From assembly GCA_015345905.1 (NCBI GenBank), contig JADDTR010000008.1:620001-684000 (forward strand): 64,000 bases of DNA, in the 5' to 3' direction. Below the pieces are notes generated by a model that made no database searches, was not told the origin of the DNA, and saw only the letters and a list, made by a program, of their open reading frames with translations. The position numbers were made by a program, and so were the translations under genes. This document shows, piece by piece, positions 37,275 through 49,418 of this stretch. How positions within the stretch are numbered: position 1 is the first letter of the stretch; the number at the start of each line of letters is the position of its first letter. The DNA comes from Aotearoamyces nothofagi (Eukaryota; Ascomycota; Leotiomycetes; Leotiales; Tympanidaceae).

Positions 37275-38134
37275 GATTCGATGCTACAGTGACGCGTCTC
37301 GAAATTTCATGAAATATAGCACCTTTTAAGATCTCGAATTGCAGGATGGTTTGAGAAGTGAAGGAGATGAAGACGGCTGAGAAAGCTTTTTATAACGGAC
37401 CTACATATTGTGCGTTGAACCTCGAGGGGCTGCATAAAGATATTGAAATAAGCCGCCATTTGAGCAACTTGAGGGCGTTGAAGGTGAGACATTTAGACTT
37501 TGTCATTTTTACAGCTCTCGGTGTCTAAACCAGGGCATGGCGTAGCTAGCGAGAGTACATGTCAATTTTTTATAGCAGCGAGTGGATATACTAGGATGCT
37601 TCTCGAGAATGCTTATCCCCAGATTTGGAATATAGTTCGAGTCCTTGCATTATAGTTAGACCTGAAAGATATTCGATCCTATGGCGGAGATAAGAATGCA
37701 AAGACCATGAATCATTGACAATCATCTGTCGGCTTCCTGTGATTTTCTCACATGGTTTTGTTGTCGTTTCCTTTGTTCGAGGATGTATGCAGACAGCTTT
37801 TGCCTCAAATATTCTACCAAACTCTAATCAAAGCAGTTTGTCACTCGCTTGATTCCGACAGAAGCTCCATAAATTGTGCGTTATTTTAAGCCTCGGGCTT
37901 AATACCATATTTCGTATTAATTGTACCATCAATCATTCTATACATATAGCATCTTTCAACCAAAGAACGCAGACAAAAACACGTGATTGTGTCTCGTGAT
38001 TTGGATATCGAAAACCTCAGGCTACTACCCCGCTCCGCGCGCACCACACCCACCGCACCACAGCAATGAGAGCATTGGAATCCCAATGCAGCTCCTCTCC
38101 TGACTACGGATAATAATTCCCAGACCTCCTCAGA
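37275..38134. promoter_or_regulatory. Divergent promoter region, DUF3638 gene and hydroxyacyl-CoA dehydrogenase gene
   Basis: A 61-codon frame on the minus strand (37492-37307) was examined as a possible upstream exon, but the family N-terminus lies at 37274, so it is left out. Nothing else is gene-like. Confidence 0.35.
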
Positions 38135-39106
38135 ATGTCCGAGTCCCAGCATCACGAACACCCTCAGCGCGACCCAGTCCAGATAACGCTGATAGGAGCC
38201 GGCACAATCGGCCTCTCATTCGCAGCCCTGCACATACTTAAATCCGAAGAGCAGCTCCAGATCTGTATCTACGACCCGCACCTGCCCGGCTATCTCGAGA
38301 ACACTGGCGACTACGAGACCGGCCTGGCTGACTACGTGCACCAGATTCGGTTCAGCACCGATCTTCAGGACGCCGTTCGCAGTGCTGACATAGTGCAGGA
38401 ACAGGGTCCTGAGAACCTCGCTTTTAAACAGGATATTTGGCCAAAGGTAGAGAGGTATGCCCGGAAAGATGCGTTGTTCTGGAGTAGTACTTCGGGCATC
38501 ACAGCCACAGAGCAGGCGAAGGGGATGAAGAATCCTGGACGCTTGATTGTGGTGCACCCGTTTAATCCACCGCACGTGATGCCGTTGCTCGAGATCATCA
38601 CGACCCCGGCAACGAACCAAGTGTCGCTTTTCCGGACAGTAGAATATTGGAAACGTCTAGGTCGCTCGCCGGTAGTTATTAAGAAAGAGACGACAGGTTT
38701 TGTAGCTAATCGGCTTGCGTTTGCGCTGTTAAAAGAGGCCATTTCACTTGTTCAGCAGGGAGTTATTTCGGTGAAGGATTTGGATGAGGTGGTGGAGACT
38801 AGTATGGGCCCGAGGTGGGCCGTTGCAGGGCCGTTCAAGAGTTATCATATGGGAGGGGGGAAGGGCGGATTTGAGGGCATTATAGAGAATATTGGAGAGA
38901 CGGTACAGGCTTGCTGGGATGATGCGAAAAGTGTCAACATTAATAACAAGGAGAAGATGAATATTGTTTATGAGCAAACGAAGACAGCCTACGGAGATGT
39001 CCAACCGAGGGATTTAGCTGAGAGGGATGAGAAGACGAAAAAGGTGTTGGAGATTACGAGGGATTCTGCTCCTGAAGGAGGTGAGAGCTCTCGCAAACAG
39101 ACATGA
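38135..39106 (+). CDS. 3-hydroxyacyl-CoA dehydrogenase-like protein (lambda-crystallin type)
   Basis: Single exon, 323 residues. NAD-dependent oxidation of a 3-hydroxy acid or its CoA ester. Rossmann motif GAGTIG at 21-26, the active-site loop HPFNPPHVMPLLE, and the inter-domain TTGFVANRLAFALLKEA that opens the C-terminal 3HCDH domain. Length and lack of a second C-terminal domain fit the single-domain group that includes L-gulonate 3-dehydrogenase (CRYL1) and carnitine 3-dehydrogenase rather than mitochondrial beta-oxidation enzymes. No mitochondrial presequence is visible and the end (SSRKQT) is not a classical PTS1. The exact substrate is open. Confidence 0.9.
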   Translation: MSESQHHEHPQRDPVQITLIGAGTIGLSFAALHILKSEEQLQICIYDPHLPGYLENTGDYETGLADYVHQIRFSTDLQDAVRSADIVQEQGPENLAFKQDIWPKVERYARKDALFWSSTSGITATEQAKGMKNPGRLIVVHPFNPPHVMPLLEIITTPATNQVSLFRTVEYWKRLGRSPVVIKKETTGFVANRLAFALLKEAISLVQQGVISVKDLDEVVETSMGPRWAVAGPFKSYHMGGGKGGFEGIIENIGETVQACWDDAKSVNINNKEKMNIVYEQTKTAYGDVQPRDLAERDEKTKKVLEITRDSAPEGGESSRKQT

Positions 39107-39408
39107 CCTTGGTGGCCATATGGAAGATAATAGTTAATGCTATCATGGAAAACTCGATTAAAGTTTTTGCTGAGCTAGTATTAACTATTATATTTCCACA
39201 TGACTCCTGTAATCCTTTATTTACGACTGTGCTGCCATTCCACTGGTGGTCTAAGAGAATTAACAAATCTGCCGAAGGAACCGCCGTCTTCTCTAGAAGG
39301 GTAAATTCAAGTTTACTAATTTACCAATCAGTCAATACATTAAGCTGAATAATCTCTAGCGCACTATACATCCTCTCCTCTCTATCTACTCTCCGGTAAA
39401 TAGATGTA
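39107..39408. other. Convergent 3' spacer
   Basis: AT-rich 300-base spacer between two convergent genes. No gene or clear element is seen. Confidence 0.3.
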
Positions 39409-41306
39409 CTACTTCCGCCGCCGTACAAACACCGGAAGTTCCTGAACTTTGTAATGGAAGCCCTCCCTGATATACGACCCTCTCTCGGGATATATCTTTC
39501 GATATTCAAACCTTCGAAAGAGCGTCGCAACGGTCTTCTTGAGCTCCATGAAAGCAACCTATTCATCATCAATGGGGTTTCGTCTCGAATAAGAGACAGA
39601 TGGTTTGTAGAGAATACTAACATTTCTTCCAATGCAAGCTCTCGGCCCGTAACTGAACCCCAGGAAATGCCTCTTCAGATCCGCCCCTTGGCCTCTTGTC
39701 CAGCGTTCCGGCTCGAAGCTCAACGCATCCTCACCCCAAACCCGAGGATCACGATGTGTCGTATAAGTCGGCGTCGAGAGGACTGTTCCCTGGGCGAAGA
39801 ACTCACCGCAGACAGTCGCACCACCTTTTGCCACAACCCTTGGCAGTCCAAGAGATACAGTCGTTCTAAGTCTCAGTGTCTCATACAGCACACCAGACAC
39901 ATACGGTAAATATTTACAGTCCACAAACCTTGCCACAAAATCCTTCTCCAGTGGCCCAGGAAACGCATCGTCGAGCTCCTTCTCTAATTTCTCTAGCTTG
40001 TCCGGATGTTGGGCTAGCATATCAATCACATGCGTTATGATATTCCCTGTCGTATCGCTACCAGCAATCATCTGCGTCAGAGCCTCAGCCTTGATCTCAC
40101 CGTCTGGAAGTGGCCCGCCTGTGTCCGGGTCTTTGGCTGTAAGAAGGTAATAGAGAATATCTTTCCGATCAGGGTCGATTTGTGCGGATTTCCGCTTCTC
40201 GACTGCTGTGATGCCGATTTTGGCTAGTGCTTGGGCGGCTCGTAGACCGTGGACGAAGAAGGAGTCGAAGAAGAAATAGGGCGTCCAGGCTAGTGATGTT
40301 AGTTATGATCTGTAAGATTGAGGGAAGATGTACTTTTGATCCATGGCATTTGACCGACTGTTACGCACCATTCGCCTCTATCTCGGAGCTTTTTGATGCC
40401 GTTGACTCGATCATATCCTGCAGCTGTGAAGCCAAAGGGCTCGCCGAATGCCTAAACACTGCATCAATGCTCGATTCAATCTCACAAAGCCCTCTCAACT
40501 GACCAAATCGCCAATAATATCAAACGCCAAATATGCTGCCCAAACCGCAGCATCCAACCCTGCCTCTCCCTTTCGCTTCCTGTTCAAAACATCCTCATCT
40601 CTCCTCTCCAACGCAACATATCGTCCCGCCGTCCCATTCGCAATCAACGAATCCATCTGGCGGCTTAAAATCCTCAATGCATTAGTGATATACGGCTCGA
40701 AATTCGCCATGGCTTTAGGACTGAACATGTGAGCGATATATTTGCGCTTCCGGCTATGTTTTGCCCTGTCACGAGTCGTGAAGATGCCCTGTTCAATATT
40801 ATCAAAGGCATAATAGAATTCTGATTTCAGGAACCCGTTGCCGTGCCCAAGAACGTCCTTGGAATGGCTTAGCAATTTCTGGCGAGCATGCTATGGCTGC
40901 TTGGACTTACTCGTATACTGTCTGGATGCGAGATGCTGATGTGGTTGGGGGAGAGACGAACAAAATCGCCGAATTTCTGGTGTTGCTCGTGGATTGATAA
41001 CGAGAGTTCGTGTTTTCTGTATATGGTCAGATAGGTTTGCTGTTTTTGTTTCTCGTGTTCACGGACCATGCATGAAGGAGGGCCCAGAAATATGAATATC
41101 GTGCTACTGTTGGGCCTGGGAAGCGATTCAGGCGATACCGATTCTGAAGATACGGAACGAGGTAGAAACTCTATCTGACGATCAGCTCTGAGAAACAGCA
41201 CGGTCTTGATCAAGAAGATGAGGTAATGGCCACGACATACAATAATCAAGGCCAGAAGCAAAGCGCTCCATGAGAAGGCTGACATGTGAGATAAAAGATC
41301 ATGCAT
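39409..41306 (-). CDS. Cytochrome P450 (third), with an unresolved exon junction
   Basis: Likely exons 41306-41241, 41170-41067, 41016-40911, 40857-40504, 40451-40334, 40289-39622 and 39558-39409 total 522 codons. N-terminal anchor with the hinge RFPGPTVARYSYFWALLHAW; ER monooxygenase. I-helix AGSDTTGN, ExxR ETLR, haem loop FSYGPRACIGRN, and a normal C-terminus. The domain order and the C-helix text (GHGNGFLKSEFYYAFDN) resemble fungal benzoate-hydroxylase-type P450s. The join between exons two and three does not come out clean. The only frame-preserving GT-AG choice creates a TGA at the junction, while the other donor (at 41062) shifts the frame. The gene may be damaged, use an unusual splice, or contain a sequence error. 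Confidence 0.78.
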
Positions 41307-42337
41307 CTTAACTTGTCTCTCATCAAAACCACCTCTAGAAATCATTCTTTCACAATTCTCACAGTCCAGATAACGAAATATTCGGAAACCACAGTGCAAT
41401 CCATACCAGTCTTTATAGATCTAGCATTCCTAACTGGCTGGCTCTTTTATCCCACTTTTGCTTCCCGCTGCATCTTATCGAACGTATCATTGCGTATGCA
41501 GAGTAGAGCTTTATCACAGCGACATGGGATGAAAATTGAAGATCCTGGGTGTGCTGGTCCCCGCTCTCTACTTCTTCTGCAACCAAAGCCTGTCTATGCA
41601 TCGCAAAGTCGAGGGTCTGCAGAATTCACTATTTCGGAGAAGATTTACACCATTTCCTCTTTACTCTTTAGGGGATGTTATTTTAGAATGTTGCTGGTCG
41701 TTAGTATGTTGATTTATCCTTTTTTTTTTCAGACGTATTGCTTGGATTATAGTTTACGGGGTTGTGGTTCTTCCGAGCCGTGGCTCTCATCGTCCCGGTA
41801 TCCAAATTGTAGATGGTCTTTTTCAATTCCCAGGAAGTTGTTGAAGGATGGCATCAACACTCATATTCATCGCTTTCCAATTTTTGGCTTTGTTCATGTT
41901 GCAATCGTGACCTGTAGTTTGCAACAGTATCGTCGTCATGGCTACACAGACTGTGCAGATTCTGTGCTACCTGTACGACCTCCGTATCTTGCGTGCATCT
42001 CCCACCATCTTCTTTCTCCATTCCTTAGTCTGTGCCTTTTCAAGATGTCTGTGCCGTCATTTAGAAATTGCCAGTAGGTTGAAAACGCATTAGCATATTG
42101 TTCTGCAATGTCCAGATATTCTTGAATCTTTTTACGTCTTCAATCGCACGGCTGTCACAAGGAGCGTTCACTCGTTGTTCTTTGTCCCTTTGTCTGTCTC
42201 TATCCGTCGTCAACCTCACCTTGAAGTAAACATTGACATGCCCTGCAAAATACCCTATGGCTCAACGCTGATCCTCAATCAACCTACGCCAACAGCAGAA
42301 ATAAACAAAGTCCACCGAAGCATCAGTTCACGTCTCA
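41307..42337. promoter_or_regulatory. Divergent promoter region, third P450 and glucanosyltransferase
   Basis: A 258-codon open frame on the plus strand (41301-42077) overlaps the P450 5' end. It has no domain, irregular composition and no homology I recognise, so it is treated as chance. A run of nine or more T lies near 41720. Confidence 0.4.
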
Positions 42338-43944
42338 ATGGCCTTCTTTACAACAGCTGTGCTTATAGCCAGCTTTTTCCTGACCTTCTCGAATGCTTTA
42401 GCTACTATTCATGCAAACGGTGCAAAGCTTTTTGACAGTGATGGCAATCAGTTTTACATCAAGGGTATGTAGACTCAAGACCTTCCCTCGTTGAAGCCCT
42501 GCTAATCAGCCTGCATATCAGGAATCGCATATCAATTATCTCCAAGCGATCCACTCCTCGATGGAGCTCAGTGCACTCGGGACGCTACCCTCATGAAGTC
42601 ACTTGGGGCCAATTCGATCCGAGTCTACCATGTTGACCCAACCCAAGACCATTCTCGTTGCATGTCTGCATTTGCTTCCGCAGGAATATATCTGTGGCTA
42701 GATCTGGATACATTCAACACTCAAATGGACCAGGTACATTCCCACATTATCTATACATTACTACTCCTCTAACCTAAGATCCACAGGACAACCCATCATG
42801 GACTTCTTACCAGTTCAGTGCATTTGCCGCAGTTATGGATGCATTCGCTGAATTCGACAACCTCGCAGGGTTCTGGGTTGGCAACGAAGTGATCAACACA
42901 GCAGCAGGCTCCCCAGCAGCACCCTATGTCAAAGCTGCAACTGCAGATTTGAAAGCATACCGCGCATCGAAAGGCTACCGCTCATTTCTGATCGGATACT
43001 CCGCAGCTGATATTGCAGAGCTCCGACCCATGCTCCAGGATTACCTAGCTTGCGGAGATAGCGCAGACAGAATCGAGGCATTCGGCCTGAACTCGTACGA
43101 ATGGTGCGGAGCCGATGCCACATATACTACGTCCGGCTACTCCGTCCTTCAGGAACAAGCTGCTAACTTCAGTATTCCGATTTTCTTTTCAGAGACCGGC
43201 TGCAACGTTGGAGGAGCTCGCACATTTGCTGATCAAGCTGCGATCTTGGGACCGTATATGGAGGGTACCTGGGGTGGAGCAATAGTCTACGAATGGACCC
43301 AGGAGGCTAATAACTATGGCTTGGTCAGCTATGGTCCGAATGCAGTGAGCGGCACGCCAACACCAATTCAGCCAGACTTTTCGAATTTATCAAACCAGTG
43401 GAAGACCTTGTCGCCAACGGGTACTCCATCAGCAAAATATTCGCCTTCACTATCGGCGCCGGCATGTCCAAGTTATACCTCTGGTGGATGGATGGTGGAT
43501 GCAAATGCTGCCTTGCCTACGCTAGGCGTTAAAGCGGTAACCACTTCGTATTACCAGCCATCTACCAGTGTGTCATCTACGAGTACGTTATCATCCCTAT
43601 CTACATCATCTCAGGCTTTTAGAAGTTCAACTTCTGCCTTGACCCCTCTCACCATCCCAAGTTCCTTTCCAACTTCATCTTCAAGAGATGCTCATACATC
43701 CACAGAACAGTCCAAATACACTTCCAGCTACCCAAGTACAAGTACAACAACAGCTAGCTCTGGCATAATTACTAGTCGGCCTATTGCACAAAAAACAAAC
43801 AGTATCTCTGTTTCTGCTGCTGCTGCTGCTTCTGCTTCTGCTGCTGCGACAACGACTTCCAAATCTGGCACCGTGAAGAATGATCTCAGCATGGAGATGT
43901 TTGCAGGTGCTGTGGCGGGTATTCTGATCGTTGTTTCATTATAG
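42338..43944 (+). CDS. GPI-anchored beta-1,3-glucanosyltransferase, GH72 (Gas/Gel family)
   Basis: Exons 42338-42464, 42522-42733 and 42787-43944 give 498 codons. Cell-wall enzyme that cuts and rejoins beta-1,3-glucan chains at the outer face of the plasma membrane. A secretion signal ([20 protein letters not shown]) is followed by the family entry [20 protein letters not shown]. The acid/base Glu is in WVGNEV and the nucleophile Glu in FFSETGCN. The conserved IRVYHVDP and NSYEWCG are present. After the catalytic domain comes a Ser/Thr-rich stalk with an Ala-rich run, then a hydrophobic GPI-attachment tail ([15 protein letters not shown]). There is no C-terminal Cys-rich CBM43 module, so it belongs to the group without it. 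Confidence 0.95.
43816..43851 (+). repeat. Short Ala-coding microsatellite in the glucanosyltransferase stalk
   Basis: An imperfect GCT/TCT trinucleotide run inside the Ser-rich stalk codes for Ala with interspersed Ser. Length variation here would change the stalk without breaking the frame. Confidence 0.8.
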
Positions 43945-44744
43945 ATGTCACGGTAGATTTGTCTGAAGAAATCAGAAAGTCAACACGACGTTCATGAACA
44001 GAGTAACAATAATACAATAATACAATAATACAACCAAGCTCCTCTTTTAGTTTAAACAATTGATCACCAGCTCCCTCCAACGCTCTATCTCTACACAGCT
44101 CCACAATCACAACCCCCCCTCCCGCAATCGTTATCGTTACCGCTATCCATCTTGGTACAGAATTGCATTGCATTCCAGTCCACGCCCTTATTATGAACCC
44201 TAAATAGATCCGGATCTAAATTCCTGACACGGCCGCATCCACTTCTCCGCAACGAACCTGCTCCTCCTAAGTGCGCCACCTTGTTCCGCTCTGTCACCCC
44301 GGCAACCGTTGGATGCGGGGCGAAGTTCTTCTTCTTCGTCTACCATCTTTTTTCGTAGGTTTGCTATCTATACCTCTTTCTCTTTCTAGATGATAAATAT
44401 AGCAACGGATACAAGTATGGATATACATCTGCACATAAATATAATTGTGTGATAAAATAAGATGATAGCAGACGATTAAAGAATTTCGGATAATAGATTT
44501 TTGAATTGAGATTTTCGACGGTGGATAGAGGTATATAGTACTTTAGGAACTGGCTATAATATAACCAGACCTCGTAATTCTTTAAACATCGGTGACGTCT
44601 TTGAAAAGGTTTGAATTCATCTTTACTCATCTTTTCAATACCGATAGCTGAAGCTGCTATACGGAATCTATATCTAGCGTAAAACAGGACATCAAGCCAG
44701 TATCACTTGGCACCACCCCGTCACAAAACCCACCACCCCTATCC
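43945..44744. other. Convergent 3' region with a short tandem repeat
   Basis: No gene is supported. A 9-base unit (ACAATAATA type) is repeated about three times at 44005-44033, just after the glucanosyltransferase stop. The remainder is AT-rich. Confidence 0.4.
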
Positions 44745-45914
44745 TCAAACCAACCACGCCTCCGTCACAAACTCCAACCCCTCCTCAAGCCACCCCGTCT
44801 CCAGCGTAACTTCAAGATCGTTATCAAACCCATGTCCGCCATCCACAACTTTAAGCACCACCTTTCCCTCTCCGCCCCTCTCCCCAACCGCTCTCGCAAA
44901 CGCCTGCGACCCCTCCCACGGCACAACCGCATCCTGGCGCCCGTGCAGGATGAACATCCTCGGCAGCTCCTCCGCGTTCTTGCGTCGCAGCAGGCGCATG
45001 GGGTAGAGCGTGTCGTCGGAGCCGAGGAGTTTGGTGAAGATGCCGAGCTGTGGGACGCTGCGGAAGAGGTGCATGCGTGCGGGAGGCGTGGCGGAGGAGA
45101 CGATGGGGCCGTCGGGGAGGGTGGCGAGGTGGGTGGTGAGGACGGTGGTGGGTTGAGGTGCCGCGGTGGAAGGGTAAGCAGTGGGGGTGGTGTAGTAGGG
45201 GTCGTCGAGGTCGAGGAAGGGGTAGGCGGCGATGACGGCGCGGATGCGATGGGGGGTCTGGGTGAGTGCGGAGAGCACGGCGAGGTAGGCGCCTGGATTA
45301 CTTGATCAGTACAGTGCCAACAAGAGTAATCATCAATATCAATGCCCGTTATCAGGCATTCGTTGACGGGGCAGATGGTATGTCACGAGCGCAACACACA
45401 CCAGCACTATCACCATATACAAGAAGCCGCTCCACATCGACTTCGACACTCGGCATCGAAGCTTCGACGAACGAGCCCAGCTCGCCGCGCACCCACTCGA
45501 AGAAGTCAGCCACGTCGTCTAGGATATCGCTGCCGCTGGCCTCGGGCAGCAGACGGTGATTCGGCGCGACGATGATGGCGGAGTGGAGCAGGGCGTAGTC
45601 GAGGATCCAGGGCGCGAACCAGCCGAGGAAGGAGGAGGAGCCGGTCATCTTTTGCGGGCGTGGCTGTTAGTTTCGGGGTTTATCTGTGGCAAGAGGTGGA
45701 AGAAGGGATTAGGTCTGGAGGACGCAGATGGAGAAGGGCATACGAGACCGCCGCCGTGGAACTTCACAAGCAGCGGGTGCGGGCTATTGCCTGTTCTCCT
45801 TTTCGGAACCAGCACGTCGAGAGTTATGGCGTGGCTCCCGACCATCTTGTACGGCGCCGTGAAGGCGTGGAATTGCGCGTACTTCGCCGCTGTTACAGAG
45901 AGCTTATGGTCCAT
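44745..45914 (-). CDS. Alpha/beta hydrolase, hormone-sensitive-lipase type esterase
   Basis: Exons 45914-45744, 45648-45402 and 45292-44745 give 321 codons. Serine esterase of the Abhydrolase_3/HSL group, acting on short-chain esters or lactones. The oxyanion-hole motif HGGG ends the first exon. The nucleophile GDSAGG is assembled across the second splice site. The catalytic His is in GGHGFD near the C-terminus, with an Asp in the HGRQDAVVPW segment. No signal peptide, so intracellular. The start at MDHKLSVTAAKY is chosen as typical for the family. The coding sequence is strongly GC-rich, as in its neighbours to the right. Confidence 0.9.
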
Positions 45915-47907
45915 CGTCGGCGGGGTATTGTACAATACCGTACAACGAAGCAAAAAAAGTCTCCAATACGGCAGAGATTCGAAGATGTCTATTATTCGAG
46001 ATCTCTAAAAACACATAAGAGATATTTCTGCCTCGATGTAAAGTCGTGGGCTTGGGATGGGGGTTTAGATGTCACGGATTACGATGTAGTAGGACAAAGA
46101 GCTGCGGTAAGGACAGATATATATACATATATATCTTATTTATTAAAAATACACAAGCAGAGCTAGAGACGAGGCTGCACACCGACGGGCGAGGTCTGGT
46201 GAGACTCACGATAACGAGGTTGGCAAGCAAACGAGCCGTGGAAGGATACACAGCCGTATCACACATATCGCGTATCACATATCATTCATGGCAGGCCCAG
46301 CCTCAGCCTCAGCCTCGCATCGTGTTTGCAGCGACGCAGATTACAGATATACGGGAAACCAACAAGCGTCAGCACATTCCACCAAGATATCAAATGCAGT
46401 GCGCTGAAACCCAGCCAGAGACAACGATACAGAAACACGGCGCCGGCGAAAAAAAAAACCAGCGTCACCTCTCGCCGGCGTTGTCTGCCTTGAACCTAGG
46501 TTGCTGGAAGAAAATCCCGGCGTACGGATGCTGAAACGTGTGCGACGAGGCGTGTCTGCGAGGGCGGAGAATGGAAGGGGCCCGTCGCCGTCGGGTTTTT
46601 TTCGAGTAGTTGCTTGGAAGGCCTTCTGGGTAGGAGATCTCGTCTCATACAGGCACTGTCATCTTACAGTCCTTATCTCGAACAACCCACCAAAACTACT
46701 AATGTAGATGCTCCCTCGCCGTCTTCTGCCTTCCTCTCTGCCTCTCTGCCCCAGCATCTCCCCATCATACCCCCCATCCAAGTTTCCAGCCGCGGCAGCT
46801 CCACGAGCCGCCAGATCCGCCGGGGGCTGCCAGAACCACCATGGGCCGGGCCACGCCACAGCCCCGTCTCTCGACAAGCTCGTGAGATGCTCGACCAGGT
46901 TCAGAGACCACATTTTCTGGGGATGTCTACATGCTCGTGCATACATAAACCGGCCATCTCGCTATGCTCTCCCACATCCCAGGCTCGCATCAGCATCCGC
47001 ATCTTGGCTTGGCCCAGCTTCTCCTTTTCGGCAATCTTCGCTCCTTGAGAGAGCCTTGGCAATGGCCACGGAACCATCCCTCCAAAGATGTAAACCAGCG
47101 TTATGTTGAGATAGCTGCTGATGATCTAGTATCTAGCAGGCCCGTCACAGAGGTAAATTTCAAGGCCTTCTAGGATTCTAGACGAGAGCATGGCATGGTG
47201 TCTGGAAGACTCCTTCCCCCGTATGCTCTAGATCGCGGGCTCACAGCGCCAGGCCTCGCCATCTATCTGCTCCCCGTCAACTTCGGCTACGAGTCCAGCG
47301 CCGTGGGAAAACCTGGTCGCTGTGGTGCCGTTCAATACCGCGCTCGGCGAGAACGTCGACGGCGAGGCGATCTTGCTTCTTACATTTTCTTTCATCATAT
47401 TTTATTCAATATTATTTCCTCATCTCTCAGCGTCGCTGCGCGGCAGAATATACTAGACTAGACTAGACTAAACGAAATGATATACGGCACGGCGTATTGC
47501 ATATATTGCATAGATTATATATAGGACAATAGGGCTGTACTGTACTCGTACTCGTACAAAGTTTTATATATCCTATCCTATCCTATCCCCACCGACAAGA
47601 TTGAGAGATTCTTCCCCCCTAGCCCCTAGCCCATATAGCGGCGAACGGATCATGCCACGCCCTGGCCCTGCCTGTAGTTTTTCCTAGAAGAAAGGGGGTT
47701 ACCCAGCAAGAGGTCTTCCCTAGCAGGGCTTTGCGCCAGATGCACGGCCCAGACGACCGCGCATCCATCTCCCCCCCCAGACCATGATCGAGGTAGGCCT
47801 ACCCCCGCTCAAAAAAGAAAGAAAAGAAAAGAAAAGAAAAGAGAAAGAAAAAAGACGCCGGTCCAGACACCCAAACAAGACACTAACCCGCCTCGCGCTC
47901 CCCCGTC
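45915..47907. other. 2-kb gene-poor stretch with microsatellites
   Basis: No gene is supported; overlapping frames on both strands reflect GC-rich composition. Simple repeats present: CAGCCT (about 46300-46318), CTAGA (about 47453-47471), TATCC (about 47568-47588) and AAAAG (47811-47854). It forms the shared upstream/downstream region of the esterase and the glycosyltransferase-like gene. Confidence 0.45.
47811..47854 (+). repeat. AAAAG microsatellite
   Basis: A purine-only run with an AAAAG core, about 44 bases long, just downstream of the glycosyltransferase-like gene. Confidence 0.9.
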
Positions 47908-49418
47908 TCACGTAACCCGGCAGGCGTCGTAGCTGCTGTAGCCGCGGCCGTCCTCCCACTCCGTCATGTTGCCCAGCAGCAGCACCTGCATCTGCCTGGC
48001 GCTCTTGGCGAAGATGGTCTCGTAGGGGTGGACGTTGAAGCCGTGGTATTCGTTCTCGTGCCACGGGTCCTCGTCCGGGCAGTCGACGTAGTAGCCGCGG
48101 TGGTCCGGGTCGGCGACGCCGTCGCCGTCGACGTCCTCGGCGTCTTTGGAGTGGTAGACCGACGTCAGCACGTCCACCTCGAAGCCCGCGTTGCGCACCG
48201 CCGGCGTGCTGCGGATCTCGCCGTAGATCGCCGCCACCATGTTGCCCGGGCAGTAGTTGCCCAGGCCGATGGGGTTTTCTTGCAGGATGGCCTGCAGGCC
48301 GGCGCGGTCGAGGGCCCAGATCATGGATTGCACGTGACCGCGGCCGCTGTGGCAGTTGTAGGACATTCCGACCATCTAGAGGGCCGGGATCAGTCGTGTT
48401 TCGTGGTATTTGGGATGTGGTGCTGGGGAGGAGTGGTGGAGGAGGTTAATATGCGTACCTTGACTCTGTCGGTGATCTTGCCCCAGAAGGCCTCGCTCCA
48501 GCATGCGTTACTCCAGTATGGGATAAAGGGCCCTCTGATACTCGCGTTCATCAAGATGAATCTAGAATACCTCTGCCACAGCGGTCGTTTGGCTCGCTTC
48601 TCCCTCCTCGCAGGTGCTGCCTCTTCGCCGGTCACGTCTCCCTCTTGGCCCACCACATCCGCAGGTACATCTACAGCTACATCCACGGGCACATCCGCAG
48701 GTACATCCACAGCTACATCCACAGGCTCCTCTTCAGGTACGACCTCAGGAACAATCTCGTCATGAAACTCCTCCCCATCCTCCACCTGCCTCATCAAAAC
48801 CTCGCTGTGCGCGCCCAGGTCAAAGCAAGTATTATCCCGCAACACAACCTGAATATTCCTCACCTCGGGGTCGTACCACGGGCTCTTCGGATGGCTGGGC
48901 AGCAACTCGGGCGCATCCGTCGGGCCATTGAACATGAAGATGAAATCCGCCGCGTCGTGCAGCCCATGCTGGATGAAGAACTGCAGGTTCCGCCGCGCCG
49001 ACGCGGACTCGAAATAGGCGTACAGGATGACCGATTTGGGATGCAGCATGGCCGACTGCGCGGCGGCGGCGGCCAGCGTCGCGTTCAGCTGTGCTTCGCG
49101 CGCCGCGAGGTCCGCTTCGATGGAGCGCAGCAGCGCGCGGCCGTGCGAGATGTCGCCCTCGCGGCGGCTGACATCTTCCAGGATCTGCTCAATTGAAGGC
49201 CCCGACGGCTGGGGCTGCGGCGGCGACGCGAACGACGACAGCTGGAAGCCCTGCAGATGGAAGCCAGCGGGTTAATTCACGTCGAGGCTGGAGACGGCGA
49301 TGGGGACGAGGACAGGGACGGGGGGCCAACGTACGGAGGAGTGGAGCTCGTACGCGAGAAGCCATATCGTAAACACACAGAGCGTGCAGATGAAGGAGAA
49401 CTTTGTATACTGGATCAT
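47908..49418 (-). CDS. Type II membrane glycosyltransferase-like protein
   Basis: Exons 49418-49335, 49250-48459 and 48375-47908 give 447 codons. The N-terminus has a short cytosolic part and one signal anchor (SFICTLCVFTIWLLAY), then a coiled stem and a luminal domain, the layout of Golgi glycosyltransferases. Recognisable family stretches are SVILYAYFES, FFIQHGLHDAADFIFMFNG, DLGAHSEVL, RFILMNASIRGPFIPYW and SMIWALDRAG, seen in fungal and algal putative glycosyltransferases related to rhamnan-synthesis proteins. Donor and acceptor are unknown. Between DLGAHSEVL and RFILMNAS an acidic Val/Asp/Pro-rich insert of about 70 residues is encoded by a tandem repeat. Assignment as a glycosyltransferase rests on remembered family resemblance, not a proven activity. 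Confidence 0.8.
48659..48730 (-). repeat. 36-bp tandem repeat inside coding sequence
   Basis: Two adjacent 36-bp copies (48659-48694 and 48695-48730) with shorter related units at the edges encode alternating Val-Asp-Val-Pro-Ala residues. The unit is a multiple of three, so copy changes keep the frame. Confidence 0.85.

Noticed and set aside
37307-37492. Possible extra first exon of the DUF3638 gene
   Set aside because: The family N-terminus begins at the Met at 37274, and the upstream frame shows no similarity to the family.
41301-42077. 258-codon open frame on the plus strand
   Set aside because: It overlaps the 5' end of the third P450 in antisense, has no domain or regular composition and sits in a divergent promoter region.
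17307-44744. Secondary-metabolite cluster around the three P450s and the SDR
   Set aside because: No polyketide synthase, NRPS, terpene cyclase or DMATS is present, and the oxidoreductases are separated by unrelated genes.
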